This document shows, one piece after another, positions 34,974 to 43,044 of a DNA stretch of 64,000 bases. Source of the DNA: Candidatus Opimibacter skivensis (GTDB taxonomy: Bacteria > Bacteroidota > Bacteroidia > Chitinophagales > Saprospiraceae); assembly GCA_016722045.1 (NCBI GenBank), contig JADKGY010000001.1, positions 868,001-932,000 of the forward strand, read 5' to 3'. The notes under the pieces were generated by a model that made no database searches, had not been told where the DNA came from, and worked only from the letters and a program-made list of their open reading frames with translations. How positions within the stretch are numbered: the first letter of the stretch is position 1; each line of letters begins with the position of its first letter. Position numbers and translations under genes: made by a program.

Positions 34974-35837
34974 TCACATCAACACATCAATAATCACGGC
35001 ACTTCCAAAAAGTATACTCGCGATACCATTCGTTTCAAAAAAAGCCTGATTGATTTTACTCAGATCATTTAGCTTCACTAAATGATGTTGCCAGAATAAT
35101 AGTGATGCAAACCCGATCGCTCCTATCCAATGTAGAAATCCAAGAGAGGGAAACAATTGATTTTGATACCAGGTAATAAAAAACAAAATGCCGGCACAAA
35201 CAAAATGAAGTGCTATTGAAATTTGATTGGCTGTTTTATTTCCAAATCGTCCAGGGATAGAATGGAGGCCATTTATTTTGTCAAACTCTTCATCCTGTAG
35301 AGCATAGATGATATCAAAACCACTTACCCACAACATGACCATGATGCCATATAATATAGGTAGAAAATGAAATCGTCCTGTAACAGCTAAAAATGCGCCA
35401 ACAGGTGCAAGACCCAATCCAATACCCAATACAAAATGGCACAGCCACGTGAATCTTTTGGTGTAACTGTAGCCCAATATCACCAATAGTGCGATGGGAG
35501 ATAAATAAAAACATAGTGGATTAATCCAAAATGTCGTGAACATGAAAGCGACTGACATCAAAGCCACAAAGAGAATAGCGGATGATGGTTTGATGATACC
35601 TGAAGGAATCTCTCTTCCAAGTGTACGTGCATTTATTGCATCATATCCCCTGTCTATATACCTGTTGAAAGCCATCGCTGCACTTCGGGCGAAAATCATA
35701 CAAAGAAGTATAAGTCCGATTAACGTCAGGCTAAAAACTGAATGATCAAGCTTAAGCCCCAGGAAGAAAGCGAGTAATGCAAACGGAAGTGCAAAGACAG
35801 TGTGGGCAAACTTGATGAGTGAGAAATAAGACTTCAT
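34974..35837 (-). CDS. UbiA-family polyprenyltransferase, probably menaquinone (MqnP-like)
   Basis: The 287-residue membrane protein has about eight transmembrane helices. The first aspartate-rich loop is NRYIDRGYDAINARTLGREIPSG, of the NDxxxD type, and the second is GFDIIYALQDEEFDKINGLHS, both needed for magnesium and prenyl-diphosphate binding. It attaches a polyprenyl chain to an aromatic ring. Bacteroidota use menaquinone, and the UbiX-like gene at 36857 and UbiD-like gene at 59853 fit a futalosine-type route (prenylation then decarboxylation), so MqnP is the best guess; UbiA proper or MenA cannot be excluded. Confidence 0.85.
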   Translation of the reverse strand: MKSYFSLIKFAHTVFALPFALLAFFLGLKLDHSVFSLTLIGLILLCMIFARSAAMAFNRYIDRGYDAINARTLGREIPSGIIKPSSAILFVALMSVAFMFTTFWINPLCFYLSPIALLVILGYSYTKRFTWLCHFVLGIGLGLAPVGAFLAVTGRFHFLPILYGIMVMLWVSGFDIIYALQDEEFDKINGLHSIPGRFGNKTANQISIALHFVCAGILFFITWYQNQLFPSLGFLHWIGAIGFASLLFWQHHLVKLNDLSKINQAFFETNGIASILFGSAVIIDVLM

Positions 35838-35844
35838 CGTATAA

Positions 35845-35883
35845 AATTAAAAATGCCTGTAAAGATTTCTCTTTACAGGCATT
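35845..35883 (-). terminator. Terminator of the DUF1573 gene
   Basis: On the minus strand the hairpin AATGCCTGTAAAG/CTTTACAGGCATT closes over a four- to six-base loop and is followed by a T-rich stretch. It lies between the stop of the DUF1573 gene at 35913 and the start of ubiA at 35837. Confidence 0.8.
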
Positions 35884-35912
35884 GATTCTTTTAATCAACA
35901 AACAAATGTTGC

Positions 35913-36461
35913 TTACTTGCTTGGTGGAACTGGTGTAGGTGATGCAGGAGCATTAGGGTCTTTGTTTACATTACCCGTGATGTTGAGGAATGATTGAGCC
36001 GGAACAGTATTAGCTGTAACGGTTACCCTTTTAGTTTGCTTCCCTGGTTTGCCTTTGCTATCGAATTCTACATCGATCACACCTGTTTGCCCTGGTGCGA
36101 TTGGATCAGAAGGCCATTTTGGAACTGTACATCCACAGCTACCCTTAGCACTTGCAATAATCAGAGGCTCATTACCTGTGTTTTTGAATTTGTATGTGTG
36201 TTTCACATGCTCGCCTTCGTTGACTGTGCCGAAATCGAAATCAGTTTCTTCGAAAGCCATTGAAGTTGTCGGACCAGATGGAACGGCTTCTTCAGGATTT
36301 GCACCTGGTTGGCCGGCAGCTGCTGGTTGTCCTTCAGCTGGTGTTGTTGCAAGACTTTCTCTTGCTTTATCTTTTGCATCATTTGCACCACCCTGGCAGG
36401 CTACCATAGTCAATGAAACGACTGCAATAAGAGCTACAAATAGGTTTTTAAATAGATTCAT
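35913..36461 (-). CDS. DUF1573 lipoprotein
   Basis: The 182-residue protein has a lipoprotein signal (VSLTMVACQ, lipidated Cys22), a Pro/Ala-rich linker of about 40 residues and a single DUF1573 domain of immunoglobulin-like type: FEETDFDFGTVNEGEHVKHT, YKFKNTGNEPLIIASAKGSCG, CTVPKWPSDPIAPGQTG, VDVEF-like and KRVTVTANT. DUF1573 proteins are very common in Bacteroidota envelopes; their function is not established. It has its own promoter box and terminator, so it is probably a single-gene unit. Confidence 0.88.
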   Translation of the reverse strand: MNLFKNLFVALIAVVSLTMVACQGGANDAKDKARESLATTPAEGQPAAAGQPGANPEEAVPSGPTTSMAFEETDFDFGTVNEGEHVKHTYKFKNTGNEPLIIASAKGSCGCTVPKWPSDPIAPGQTGVIDVEFDSKGKPGKQTKRVTVTANTVPAQSFLNITGNVNKDPNAPASPTPVPPSK

Positions 36462-36495
36462 TTCTAAAGTGTTTTTTTTGTTTTCAAGAATGGGT

Positions 36496-36503
36496 CAAAA
36501 ATA
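36496..36503 (-). promoter_or_regulatory. Candidate -7 box (TATTTTTG) of the DUF1573 gene
   Basis: On the minus strand TATTTTTG matches TAnnTTTG and lies 34 bases before the ATG at 36461. A TTTG element further upstream is 26 bases away, longer than the usual 19-21. Confidence 0.4.
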
Positions 36504-36617
36504 TAATAAGTCTATATATAATGGAAGTCCAAATTTATGAATCGCTGTTAATGAGGTGTGAATCAGCACTTTCCAATCTAAAAAGCATTCCTTTCTCTCA
36601 ATAATAGCCCTTAATTC

Positions 36618-36625
36618 TATATTTG
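36618..36625 (+). promoter_or_regulatory. Candidate -7 box (TATATTTG) of tRNA-Arg(CCU)
   Basis: The octamer matches the Bacteroidota -7 consensus and lies 49 bases before the tRNA 5' end. No other gene could use it. Confidence 0.45.
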
Positions 36626-36674
36626 CAGCCTCTTACCTCATGCTGATGAGAAAAGAGAAGTTATTTGAGTATTT

Positions 36675-36746
36675 GGTCCCGTAGTTCAATGGATAGAATA
36701 GAAGTTTCCTAAACTTTTGATGCAGGTTCGATCCCCGCCGGGGCTA
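36675..36746 (+). tRNA. tRNA-Arg (anticodon CCU)
   Basis: The 72-base cloverleaf has an acceptor stem GGTCCCG/CGGGGCT, a D-arm GTTCAATGGATAGAAT, an anticodon stem GAAGT/ACTTT with loop TTCCTAA (anticodon CCT) and a T-arm GCAGG-TTCGATC-CCCGC. The T-stem has one A-C mismatch. The discriminator is A and CCA is not encoded. Confidence 0.9.
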
Positions 36747-36818
36747 CTTTGGCATAGAGCATAGAGAAAATGCAATAAGCAATAAGCAAATAAAAATGCT
36801 AAGATTATAAGTTAACCT

Positions 36819-36868
36819 TTGTTATTCGTTATTCGTTATTCGTTACTTGTTACTCGTTACTTGTTATT
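36819..36868. repeat. Heptanucleotide repeat overlapping the 3' end of ubiX
   Basis: The plus strand is a run of GTTATTC and close variants (GTTACTT, GTTACTC), about seven units. The last codons and the stop of the minus-strand UbiX gene (36857) are encoded within it, so slippage would alter the protein's last two or three residues. Confidence 0.75.
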
Positions 36869-37426
36869 CTTTTCCCCCCAACGAAATGAATCCAGCTGAA
36901 ATCCTGCAAGGTCCAGCACCCTGTCCACAACTGTCATACAAAGCTTCTCAATTGTATCAGGCTGGCTATAGAAAGATGGTATTGCTGGACAGATGATACC
37001 TCCTGCTTCAGTTAGCTTTCTCATATTATCAAGATGGATAAGACTGAATGGCGTTTCTCTGGGCACAACAATAAGCTTTCTTCTTTCTTTCAGGATGACA
37101 TCTGCTGCGCGTGTCATGAGATCATCTGAATATCCATTCGCTATCCTGGCCAATGTACCCATGGAACAAGGGCAAATGATCATCGTATTAAAGCGTGCGG
37201 ATCCGCTGGCAAAGGGTGCATTAAAATCGTCTGTCGCATAGATTTTGTGACTGAAACTCTCTATCGATCTGTCTTCAATCTCGAGGTTCCAGTTAATCCG
37301 GGCATTTTTACTCATCACGATCCCTATCTCATCATATTGATCTTTGATGATAGCCAACCTTTCAAGTAAAAGCCTTGCATAAATAGCTCCACTTGAACCC
37401 CCTAAGCCTAATATGAGTTTATGCAT
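36857..37426 (-). CDS. ubiX: UbiX-family flavin prenyltransferase
   Basis: UbiX joins dimethylallyl phosphate to FMN, giving the prenylated flavin cofactor of UbiD-type decarboxylases. The N-terminus GLGGSSGAIYARLLLERL, the SGSARFNTMIICPCSMGTLARIA segment, DVILKERRKLIVVPRETPFS and MRKLTEAGGIICPAIPSFY are characteristic. The 189-residue length is normal. The UbiD-like gene at 59853 is the obvious client. The 3' end lies in a heptanucleotide repeat. Divergent from the thioredoxin-like gene across 32 bases. Confidence 0.92.
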   Translation of the reverse strand: MHKLILGLGGSSGAIYARLLLERLAIIKDQYDEIGIVMSKNARINWNLEIEDRSIESFSHKIYATDDFNAPFASGSARFNTMIICPCSMGTLARIANGYSDDLMTRAADVILKERRKLIVVPRETPFSLIHLDNMRKLTEAGGIICPAIPSFYSQPDTIEKLCMTVVDRVLDLAGFQLDSFRWGEKNNK

Positions 37427-37458
37427 ATATTTGTGTCCTGAATCAAAGTAGAAATATA

Positions 37459-37974
37459 ATGGCTTTATCCAAGTATTGTTTATTTATAATGCTCCTGGTG
37501 AGTACTTTAAGCCTCCGGGCCCAGGAAAAGGAAATCAAATGGATGACCTGGGAAGAGGCGGCTACTGCGAATGAAAAAGCGCCAAAAAAGATTTTTGTGG
37601 ATGTATATACCGACTGGTGTGGGTGGTGTAAGAAAATGGACCAAACGACCTTCAAGGATTCTGCTGTGGTGGAAGTGATGAACAAGGATTTTTACGCAAT
37701 ACATCTGAATGCTGAACAAAAGGAAACTATCCATTGGAAAGGATATGACTTTAATTGGGTAGCTGGTGGAAGAGGAGGAACAAATGAATTGGCATCCATT
37801 ATTTTAGATGGCCAGATGTCCTTTCCAACGTTTGTCATGTTAGACTCTGATTATAAGACGATTGCAATCTCTCCCGGCTATCAATTGGGAGATTCGTTAA
37901 TTAAACAATTGAAATTTGCAGCCGGAGAAATCTACAAAACCATGGACTGGCAGACCTATTTGTCGAAAAGCTAA
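37459..37974 (+). CDS. Secreted thioredoxin-like protein
   Basis: The 171-residue protein has a signal peptide (cleavage after LRAQ) and a thioredoxin fold with an intact redox site: FVDVYTDWCGWCKKMD (CxxC) and the cis-proline loop MSFPTFVMLD. An N-terminal segment IKWMTWEEAATANEKAPKKI is typical of periplasmic thioredoxin-like proteins (thioredoxin_7 type). It probably reduces or isomerises disulphides in the periplasm. No partner gene is adjacent. Confidence 0.88.
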   Translation: MALSKYCLFIMLLVSTLSLRAQEKEIKWMTWEEAATANEKAPKKIFVDVYTDWCGWCKKMDQTTFKDSAVVEVMNKDFYAIHLNAEQKETIHWKGYDFNWVAGGRGGTNELASIILDGQMSFPTFVMLDSDYKTIAISPGYQLGDSLIKQLKFAAGEIYKTMDWQTYLSKS

Positions 37975-38115
37975 ATACTTCCTAAAGGTGTTTGGAAAAT
38001 AGAATGGTAAAAAAAGGGTTAGTGATTAAAAATGATTTCACTTTGTTTTCACAATTATCTTTAAACCACCAACCTGTCTAGTTTCTAACAACCAACAACT
38101 AAAAACAATAATCAA

Positions 38116-38189
38116 GGCTCCGTAGCTCAATTGGATAGAGCAACGCTCTTCTAAAGCGTAGGTTACTGGTTCGAACCCAGTCGGAGTCA
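38116..38189 (+). tRNA. tRNA-Arg (anticodon UCU)
   Basis: The 74-base cloverleaf has an acceptor stem GGCTCCG/CGGAGTC with one G-U pair, an anticodon stem ACGCT/AGCGT with loop CTTCTAA (anticodon TCT) and a perfect T-arm ACTGG-TTCGAAC-CCAGT. CCA is not encoded. A TATCTTTA stretch (a weak -7 box) precedes it at about 38055. Confidence 0.95.
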
Positions 38190-38218
38190 CTTCTTCCACG
38201 ATTATTTATCAGGCTTAA

Positions 38219-38911
38219 GTGACTTTACCTCACCTCAATCCCGCAAATGTTCAAATAGAACCTACATGGCGAGAGCATTTGTCAGGTGAGTTTTCAAAAC
38301 CCTATTTTTCTCAGATAAAGAAATTTCTAACTGAAGAAAGGTCCAAAGGAAAAACGACATATCCGCCAGGCCCCCTTATTTTCAATGCATTCAATATGAC
38401 GCCTTTTGACCAAGTGAGGGTTGTCATTCTTGGACAGGATCCTTATCATGGTCCCGGTCAGGCGATGGGTTTGTGTTTTTCTGTTCCTAAAGCTATCCCA
38501 ATCCCCGCGTCTCTAAAAAACATCTATAAGGAATTACACCGGGATGTTGGATTCAGTATTCCTCAGCATGGAGATCTTAGTAATTGGACTACTCAGGGTG
38601 TATTTCTACTGAACTCCATTCTTACAGTTGAGAAGAATAACGCAGCCTCACATAGTAAAATCGGGTGGCAGATTTTTACTGATGCCGTCATAAAAATCCT
38701 GTCTAATGAGCGTGCCGGCCTTATCTTTCTGCTATGGGGAAATTATGCCAGGTCGAAGAAAGACCTGATAGATCTCTCAAAGCATACAGTGTTGGAAGCT
38801 GCACATCCATCTCCTTTGGCAAGAGATGCTTTCAATGGTTGCCGTCATTTTTCTAAAACGAATACAATATTGAAAAACAGAGGCGAAATACCCATAAACT
38901 GGTCATTATGA
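38219..38911 (+). CDS. ung: Uracil-DNA glycosylase
   Basis: Ung removes uracil from DNA to start base-excision repair. The catalytic site GQDPYHG with Asp74, the FSVPKAIPIPASLKNIYKE region, GVFLLNSILTVE and HPSPLA are all present. The 230-residue length is normal. The start is probably the GTG at 38219; no ATG lies at the conserved beginning. The next gene starts inside the stop codon region (38908-38911, ATGA). Confidence 0.95.
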   Translation: MTLPHLNPANVQIEPTWREHLSGEFSKPYFSQIKKFLTEERSKGKTTYPPGPLIFNAFNMTPFDQVRVVILGQDPYHGPGQAMGLCFSVPKAIPIPASLKNIYKELHRDVGFSIPQHGDLSNWTTQGVFLLNSILTVEKNNAASHSKIGWQIFTDAVIKILSNERAGLIFLLWGNYARSKKDLIDLSKHTVLEAAHPSPLARDAFNGCRHFSKTNTILKNRGEIPINWSL

Positions 38912-39309
38912 TGAATTCATTTTATAGACGGCTTTTAGCTATTGGCTCTCTTCTGGGTGCTTTCGGTGTGATCTTCGGTGCCTTTGGAGCACATTTTCTT
39001 AAAAACAGATTAGAAACACCATCTCTTGATATCATAAGGACGGGAGTACTTTACCTTTTTATTCACGTTCTGGTTCTCTTATTTGTTGTGATTTTAGGAA
39101 TAAAGGATGAGAATTCGCGTCTGCTCAGAAGTGCAGGAATATTTTTTATTTCGGGTGTTATTCTGTTTTCCGGCTCACTTTTCTACATTGCCACTGAAAG
39201 CCTTACTGGGCTGAATATCCCATTTATAGGCGTTCTGACACCCATAGGCGGCTTATGCTTTATTATAGGCTGGGGGATGTTATCATTGTATCCATTTTCA
39301 AATAAATAA
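38908..39309 (+). CDS. DUF423 family small membrane protein
   Basis: The 133-residue protein has four membrane helices and the DUF423 motif GAFGVIFGAFGAHFLKNRL, FIHVLVLL and FSGSLFYIA. DUF423 proteins are widespread inner-membrane proteins of unknown function. The start overlaps the ung stop by four bases, which suggests coupled translation. Confidence 0.85.
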   Translation: MMNSFYRRLLAIGSLLGAFGVIFGAFGAHFLKNRLETPSLDIIRTGVLYLFIHVLVLLFVVILGIKDENSRLLRSAGIFFISGVILFSGSLFYIATESLTGLNIPFIGVLTPIGGLCFIIGWGMLSLYPFSNK

Positions 39310-39411
39310 GGAGATACATATATTAATAATAAGTATAGTAAAAGTTATTGAAATCTCTTTATATTTCGGTGTAATTGGTAATCAAAAATCTAAAAAATAA
39401 AAACTCTAACT

Positions 39412-39894
39412 ATGAAAAAATTTGCTTTACTGTTATCGATGGTTGTTCTGTTAGCTATGGCTAATAGCGCACATGCACAGGGCTATAAAAGTGCAGTGGG
39501 ACTTCGTTTAGGATTTCCTCTTGCTGTTTCTTACAAGTTTTTTATTTCAGACCCTGCTGCAATTGAGTTGTATTTAGGATACAGGGGTAATACGGGATAT
39601 AACTACATAAATCCTGGGGCTATGTACTTATACCATTTCCCTATTTCCAGTGTAGATGGTCTCCAATGGTATGTAGGTGGCGGTGCTCAAGCCTTCCTTT
39701 ACAGCTACGATTTTTGCCCTGATTGCGAGTCATTTGCTTTTGGAATAAATGGTGCTATAGGCTTAGATTATAAATTTGCAAATGCACCAATTAATCTTAG
39801 TGTAGATTGGCTTCCTACTATCGTTATTGGTGGTGGTTACAGCGGTTTTGGTGGAGATAACGGCGCTCTTTCAGCACGCTATACTTTGAACTAA
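39412..39894 (+). CDS. Small outer-membrane beta-barrel-like protein
   Basis: The 160-residue protein has a signal peptide (MKKFALLLSMVVLL, cleavage after AHAQ) and alternating hydrophobic strands: SAVGLRLGFPLAVSYKFF, AIELYLGYRG, GLQWYVGGGAQAFL, IGLDYKFANAPINLSVDWLP, ending ARYTLN. The pattern fits a small outer-membrane barrel. No function can be assigned. A terminator follows at 39913. Confidence 0.7.
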   Translation: MKKFALLLSMVVLLAMANSAHAQGYKSAVGLRLGFPLAVSYKFFISDPAAIELYLGYRGNTGYNYINPGAMYLYHFPISSVDGLQWYVGGGAQAFLYSYDFCPDCESFAFGINGAIGLDYKFANAPINLSVDWLPTIVIGGGYSGFGGDNGALSARYTLN

Positions 39895-39912
39895 GATCTT
39901 TATCATCATAAT

Positions 39913-39948
39913 AAAAAAGGCTGTCCCGTCATGGAGACAGCCTTTTTT
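39913..39948 (+). terminator. Terminator after the small beta-barrel gene
   Basis: A 13-bp stem (AAAAAAGGCTGTC/GACAGCCTTTTTT) with a 10-base loop and a T-run. Confidence 0.9.
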
Positions 39949-40033
39949 ATTTTATTCCCAGATTTAATACTTCGATGTATCTTAGACTAGATCAACATCA
40001 GTATTTTTTAAGTCTCTAACCCAAAGCTTGCCC

Positions 40034-40474
40034 ATGTTACGGAAATCCAACCTGCTCATTTTCTCATTTATTTTTTGCGGCCACATAATCCTAAACGCTA
40101 ATCCGGCTGTTAACACGGAAGATAATCCACCTGGGAAAATAGAAATGAATGAACTGATTCCAGATCATCATTCGAGCCGATCTGAAATAAAAGAGCTTAA
40201 GCAAAACGAAAAGCACTTGAATCGTTTTGAAAAAGTTATGCAGCATCTAAGCAAGATTTCTAAATCAAAATCTGCAAAGCATTCAGGAGGACTTTTTTCC
40301 GATCCGGTCAACAGGTGGTTTTGGCTCTGGATTATTACATGGGGCGCCGGTATTTTATTACTCGTTGTTTCCGCAGGTGCATTGACAAGTGCAGCGATAG
40401 GCATCCTGTGGTTATTAGCTTTTGCAGTTGGCTCCATCGCACTTATATTATGGTTAGTTAAGAAATTTGGCTAA
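40034..40474 (+). CDS. Small envelope protein with signal peptide and two membrane helices
   Basis: I start it at ATG 40034 (MLRKSNLLIFSFIFCG), about 146 residues. After a signal or signal anchor comes a charged helical stretch (SEIKELKQNEKHLNRFEKVM) and two C-terminal membrane helices: RWFWLWIITWGAGILLLVVS and a following alanine-rich one, AAIGILWLLAFAVGSIALIL. Similar small proteins are common in Bacteroidota and have no known role. Confidence 0.6.
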   Translation: MLRKSNLLIFSFIFCGHIILNANPAVNTEDNPPGKIEMNELIPDHHSSRSEIKELKQNEKHLNRFEKVMQHLSKISKSKSAKHSGGLFSDPVNRWFWLWIITWGAGILLLVVSAGALTSAAIGILWLLAFAVGSIALILWLVKKFG

Positions 40475-40623
40475 CAGGATTTTGTAATCCATTCTTCATA
40501 AAATAAGGCTACGTATCCCAATGTGGCCTTTTTATTTTAATAATTCATTATATCCCTCTTAACTGATCCTTACGAAACCCGGAGTCATGGCCGACGTCTT
40601 CTTAATAACTAAAACAATCTGCC

Positions 40624-41334
40624 ATGACAACAATTCTTGCACTCCGAAACAAACTTACCCTGGTAGTTCTAATTTGCCTCGGTTCGTTATCAGTGATTAA
40701 TGCACAAAACAAAATCACTGCCTTTGGGTCTTATGGGATTTCTGATATACAGGTATCCGGTTTAGGTATCCTTGATCTACTGGATCCTTATATCAAACCG
40801 ATAGCACAGTATACGGCCGGACTTCAATTTGAAAAAGAAATTGGAAACCACATTTCCTTTCTTACCGGGGCTCAATATACCTCGAGAGGATTCACTGCGA
40901 AAGAAGATTTTAATGTCAATGTATTTGGTTTAGATCTTCCTATTGGCGCCCGAATTGATACCAGACTCCAGTATATTGAAGTGCCTCTGATGCTGAAGTA
41001 TTCTATTGGAGAAAAAGGTATCATTCCTTACGTAAAAGCCGGAGCCTCCACTGCATATGCTGTATCCGGAAAATTTCAACCTAAAATAGATGCTATCATA
41101 AGCTGGAATTTGCCGGCCATCAATATTAATCTGCAAAATGACATGTATAACAGGCTTGATGTATCTGCAGTCGTGGGCGCCGGTGTTAATATCCCCACAA
41201 ATGAAACAGGTTCAATACAGTTTGACATCAATTACAGACACAGCTTAAATGATATGTTCCTGGATAAGATAACGGACATTCGAATTAAATCCCACGGCTT
41301 ATCTGTCGGTGTGGGCTACACAGTGAGGTTTTAA
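40624..41334 (+). CDS. Outer-membrane beta-barrel (porin-like) protein
   Basis: The 236-residue protein has a signal peptide (cleavage after INAQ) and the strand pattern of the PF13568-type family: GISDIQVSGLGILDLL, YTAGLQFEKEIGNHISFL, LQYIEVPLMLKYSIGEKGI, YVKAGAST, FDINYRHSLNDMF and a terminal aromatic, VGVGYTVRF. YIEVPLMLKY is the most telling segment. It should sit in the outer membrane; the transported substance, if any, is unknown. A terminator follows. Confidence 0.82.
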   Translation: MTTILALRNKLTLVVLICLGSLSVINAQNKITAFGSYGISDIQVSGLGILDLLDPYIKPIAQYTAGLQFEKEIGNHISFLTGAQYTSRGFTAKEDFNVNVFGLDLPIGARIDTRLQYIEVPLMLKYSIGEKGIIPYVKAGASTAYAVSGKFQPKIDAIISWNLPAININLQNDMYNRLDVSAVVGAGVNIPTNETGSIQFDINYRHSLNDMFLDKITDIRIKSHGLSVGVGYTVRF

Positions 41335-41364
41335 ACGGTTTCATATTTTCATTTCGTTCTGATT

Positions 41365-41401
41365 AAAAAAAGTGCGCCGGTTTCCCCGGTGCACTTTTTT
41401 T
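41365..41401 (+). terminator. Terminator after the porin-like gene
   Basis: The stem AAAAAAGTGC/GCACTTTTTT encloses a second stem CCGG/CCGG and is followed by T residues. It lies 30 bases after the stop and could also serve the convergent respiratory cluster. Confidence 0.85.
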
Positions 41402-41510
41402 GCAATTATACATCAGGAACACGGTTAATCCAGATAAAAGATAAAGCTTAGCCTCAGGCCAGGTGAGATGAAATAAAAAGGAAGTGTAGAAAGGAAGGTA
41501 AATTAATGAG

Positions 41511-41774
41511 CTAAGGCAGGACTTCAAGCTCGTCTTCTTTGTTCCGACGGTTGTTTCGCCAGACAATGAGGCCAAAAAAGCCTACCAAAGTGTATGGAAG
41601 GGCAAGCATGTATAAAATTCCTGCATTTAAGCCTTTACCCTGTGATCCTCCATTTGCAAGATTGCTCTCTGCTGTAATGTGGCACATTGGGCATTGAGCA
41701 TATGTATTCTCTGAATATATCGCTGTAGAGCAAATGATAAATATTGCCAAAAGGATACGGTTTACCTTTTTCAT
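41511..41774 (-). CDS. Small membrane protein with CxxC at the mature N-terminus (oxidase-cluster associated)
   Basis: The 87-residue protein has a signal peptide (cleavage after TYAQ) directly followed by CPMCHITAESNLANGG, one membrane helix (AGILYMLALPYTLVGFFGLIVW) and a charged C-terminus. Proteins of this shape occur at the end of cytochrome oxidase clusters in Bacteroidota. Here the cysteine pair reads CxxCH, formally a heme c attachment motif, but the usual relatives have other residues after the second Cys, so a metal or redox role is at least as likely. It is the last gene of the minus-strand respiratory block. Confidence 0.7.
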   Translation of the reverse strand: MKKVNRILLAIFIICSTAIYSENTYAQCPMCHITAESNLANGGSQGKGLNAGILYMLALPYTLVGFFGLIVWRNNRRNKEDELEVLP

Positions 41775-41804
41775 AATGTAAAAATAAGCGTTTCTCTGAT
41801 TTAT

Positions 41805-42350
41805 CTATCTACATGGTAAAAGAAAGAAATAAACCACGGGACCTGTAATGGCGACATACAACCAAACCCAGTATACCCATTTTGATAACTTCACATGTCT
41901 AACATAATCACCCATATATCCTTTGATAAAAGTCATAAGGATAAAAGGAAGACTCGTGCCGGCTAAGAAAATGTGGCTGAACAGAACGAAATAATAGATA
42001 GTCTTTATCAACCCTTCGTTACAAAACCTGATCTCTTCATTAGTGAAATGATAAACTACATAAGAAATTAAAAAACCCGCTGACAAGAAAAGAGCCACAT
42101 AGATACTTTTACGGTGTCTCTCTATTTGTTTATTTTTAATAAAATACAAAGCGGCTATTAATGCCAAAGTAACACCCGTGTTGAATAATGCGTTTAGCCC
42201 TGCAAGGAAACTCAAATCGAAACCGACCTGGAATTTATACTGCCGCATTGCACCCACAAGAAGCCATACAATAACCGTAAAAATCCAGGCTAAAACATTT
42301 AGCTTTTTGATACGGATATTCCGCCTTTCTTCAGTACTTGTTTCTGTCAT
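41805..42350 (-). CDS. DUF420 (CtaM-like) membrane protein
   Basis: The 181-residue protein has about five membrane helices and the DUF420 pattern: LNVLAWIFTVIVWLLVG, LSFLAGLNALFNTGVT, LIAALYFIKNKQIERHRK, FSHIFLAGTSLPFILMTF and a final TM. The conserved histidines (HRK, SHI, HVKLSKW) fit a copper or heme role. Bacillus CtaM, a DUF420 protein, is needed for aa3 oxidase activity, and the position here in an oxidase cluster agrees. The start overlaps the SCO-like gene stop by four bases. Confidence 0.85.
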   Translation of the reverse strand: MTETSTEERRNIRIKKLNVLAWIFTVIVWLLVGAMRQYKFQVGFDLSFLAGLNALFNTGVTLALIAALYFIKNKQIERHRKSIYVALFLSAGFLISYVVYHFTNEEIRFCNEGLIKTIYYFVLFSHIFLAGTSLPFILMTFIKGYMGDYVRHVKLSKWVYWVWLYVAITGPVVYFFLLPCR

Positions 42351-42928
42351 TTTTCTGACCCTCGTTTTAATTCGATATGGTCTGATCTTTCCCTGGGGAG
42401 TAGCAGGGCCATATGTTCAAGGAGCATTTTCTTTTCATCCTTGGTTACCTCATCATAATACGCTCTGATCACTTTGTTGCGATCAATCAACGCATGGGTT
42501 TTCCCGGAAGGCCAGTTTGCCAAAACCAAATCACATAAAGTAGTTGAATCACCACAGTTAAAAACATACCAGTCTGTTCGGGTAGTATCTGACAACAGTT
42601 CAGGTTTTTCTTTGCAGGTGTTTAAAATAATAAAATTGGCTTTCTTCGTTTCCTTAAACTGGCGGTACAATGAGTCTAATGTGCTGGAAATTGATTTTTC
42701 GTTTTCGCATGACACAAGTGTAACTATCGATACGTGCTCGGCCAAATCATCAGTTGAAAATAGTCGACTTGTCCGATCCTTCCACTCACCTGAAGGGAAT
42801 GGCTGTGTGCCACTCATGATAGCTTGTGCCTGTTTACGCCAGTTCAAACCTGACTGAAGATAATACCATGAAACAAAAGGGAGAAGAAACAGCATCAGAA
42901 TGACTGTAATGAAAATTTTCCTGGACAT
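42347..42928 (-). CDS. SCO1/SenC-like protein lacking the copper-binding CxxxC
   Basis: The 193-residue protein has one N-terminal membrane anchor and a divergent thioredoxin-like domain. The C-terminal HALIDRNKVIRAYYDEVTKD is the typical SCO ending, with its conserved His. The position where SCO proteins carry CxxxC reads SIVTLVSCENEKS, so only the first Cys (about 74) remains and the second is Lys. Copper binding and CuA delivery are therefore doubtful. It is coupled to the DUF420 gene in the oxidase cluster, where a SCO protein is expected, so a reduced or structural role in oxidase assembly is inferred. Confidence 0.7.
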   Translation of the reverse strand: MSRKIFITVILMLFLLPFVSWYYLQSGLNWRKQAQAIMSGTQPFPSGEWKDRTSRLFSTDDLAEHVSIVTLVSCENEKSISSTLDSLYRQFKETKKANFIILNTCKEKPELLSDTTRTDWYVFNCGDSTTLCDLVLANWPSGKTHALIDRNKVIRAYYDEVTKDEKKMLLEHMALLLPRERSDHIELKRGSEK

Positions 42929-43044
42929 TCACTTTAGTATTATTCAGTAAGCAGAATTTGAAATCCACTTAACTTCAATTTTAGAATATTGGCCGGTATT
43001 AACCAATGCATTGACTATAGATGTCCATGAAATCAGTTGGTTAG

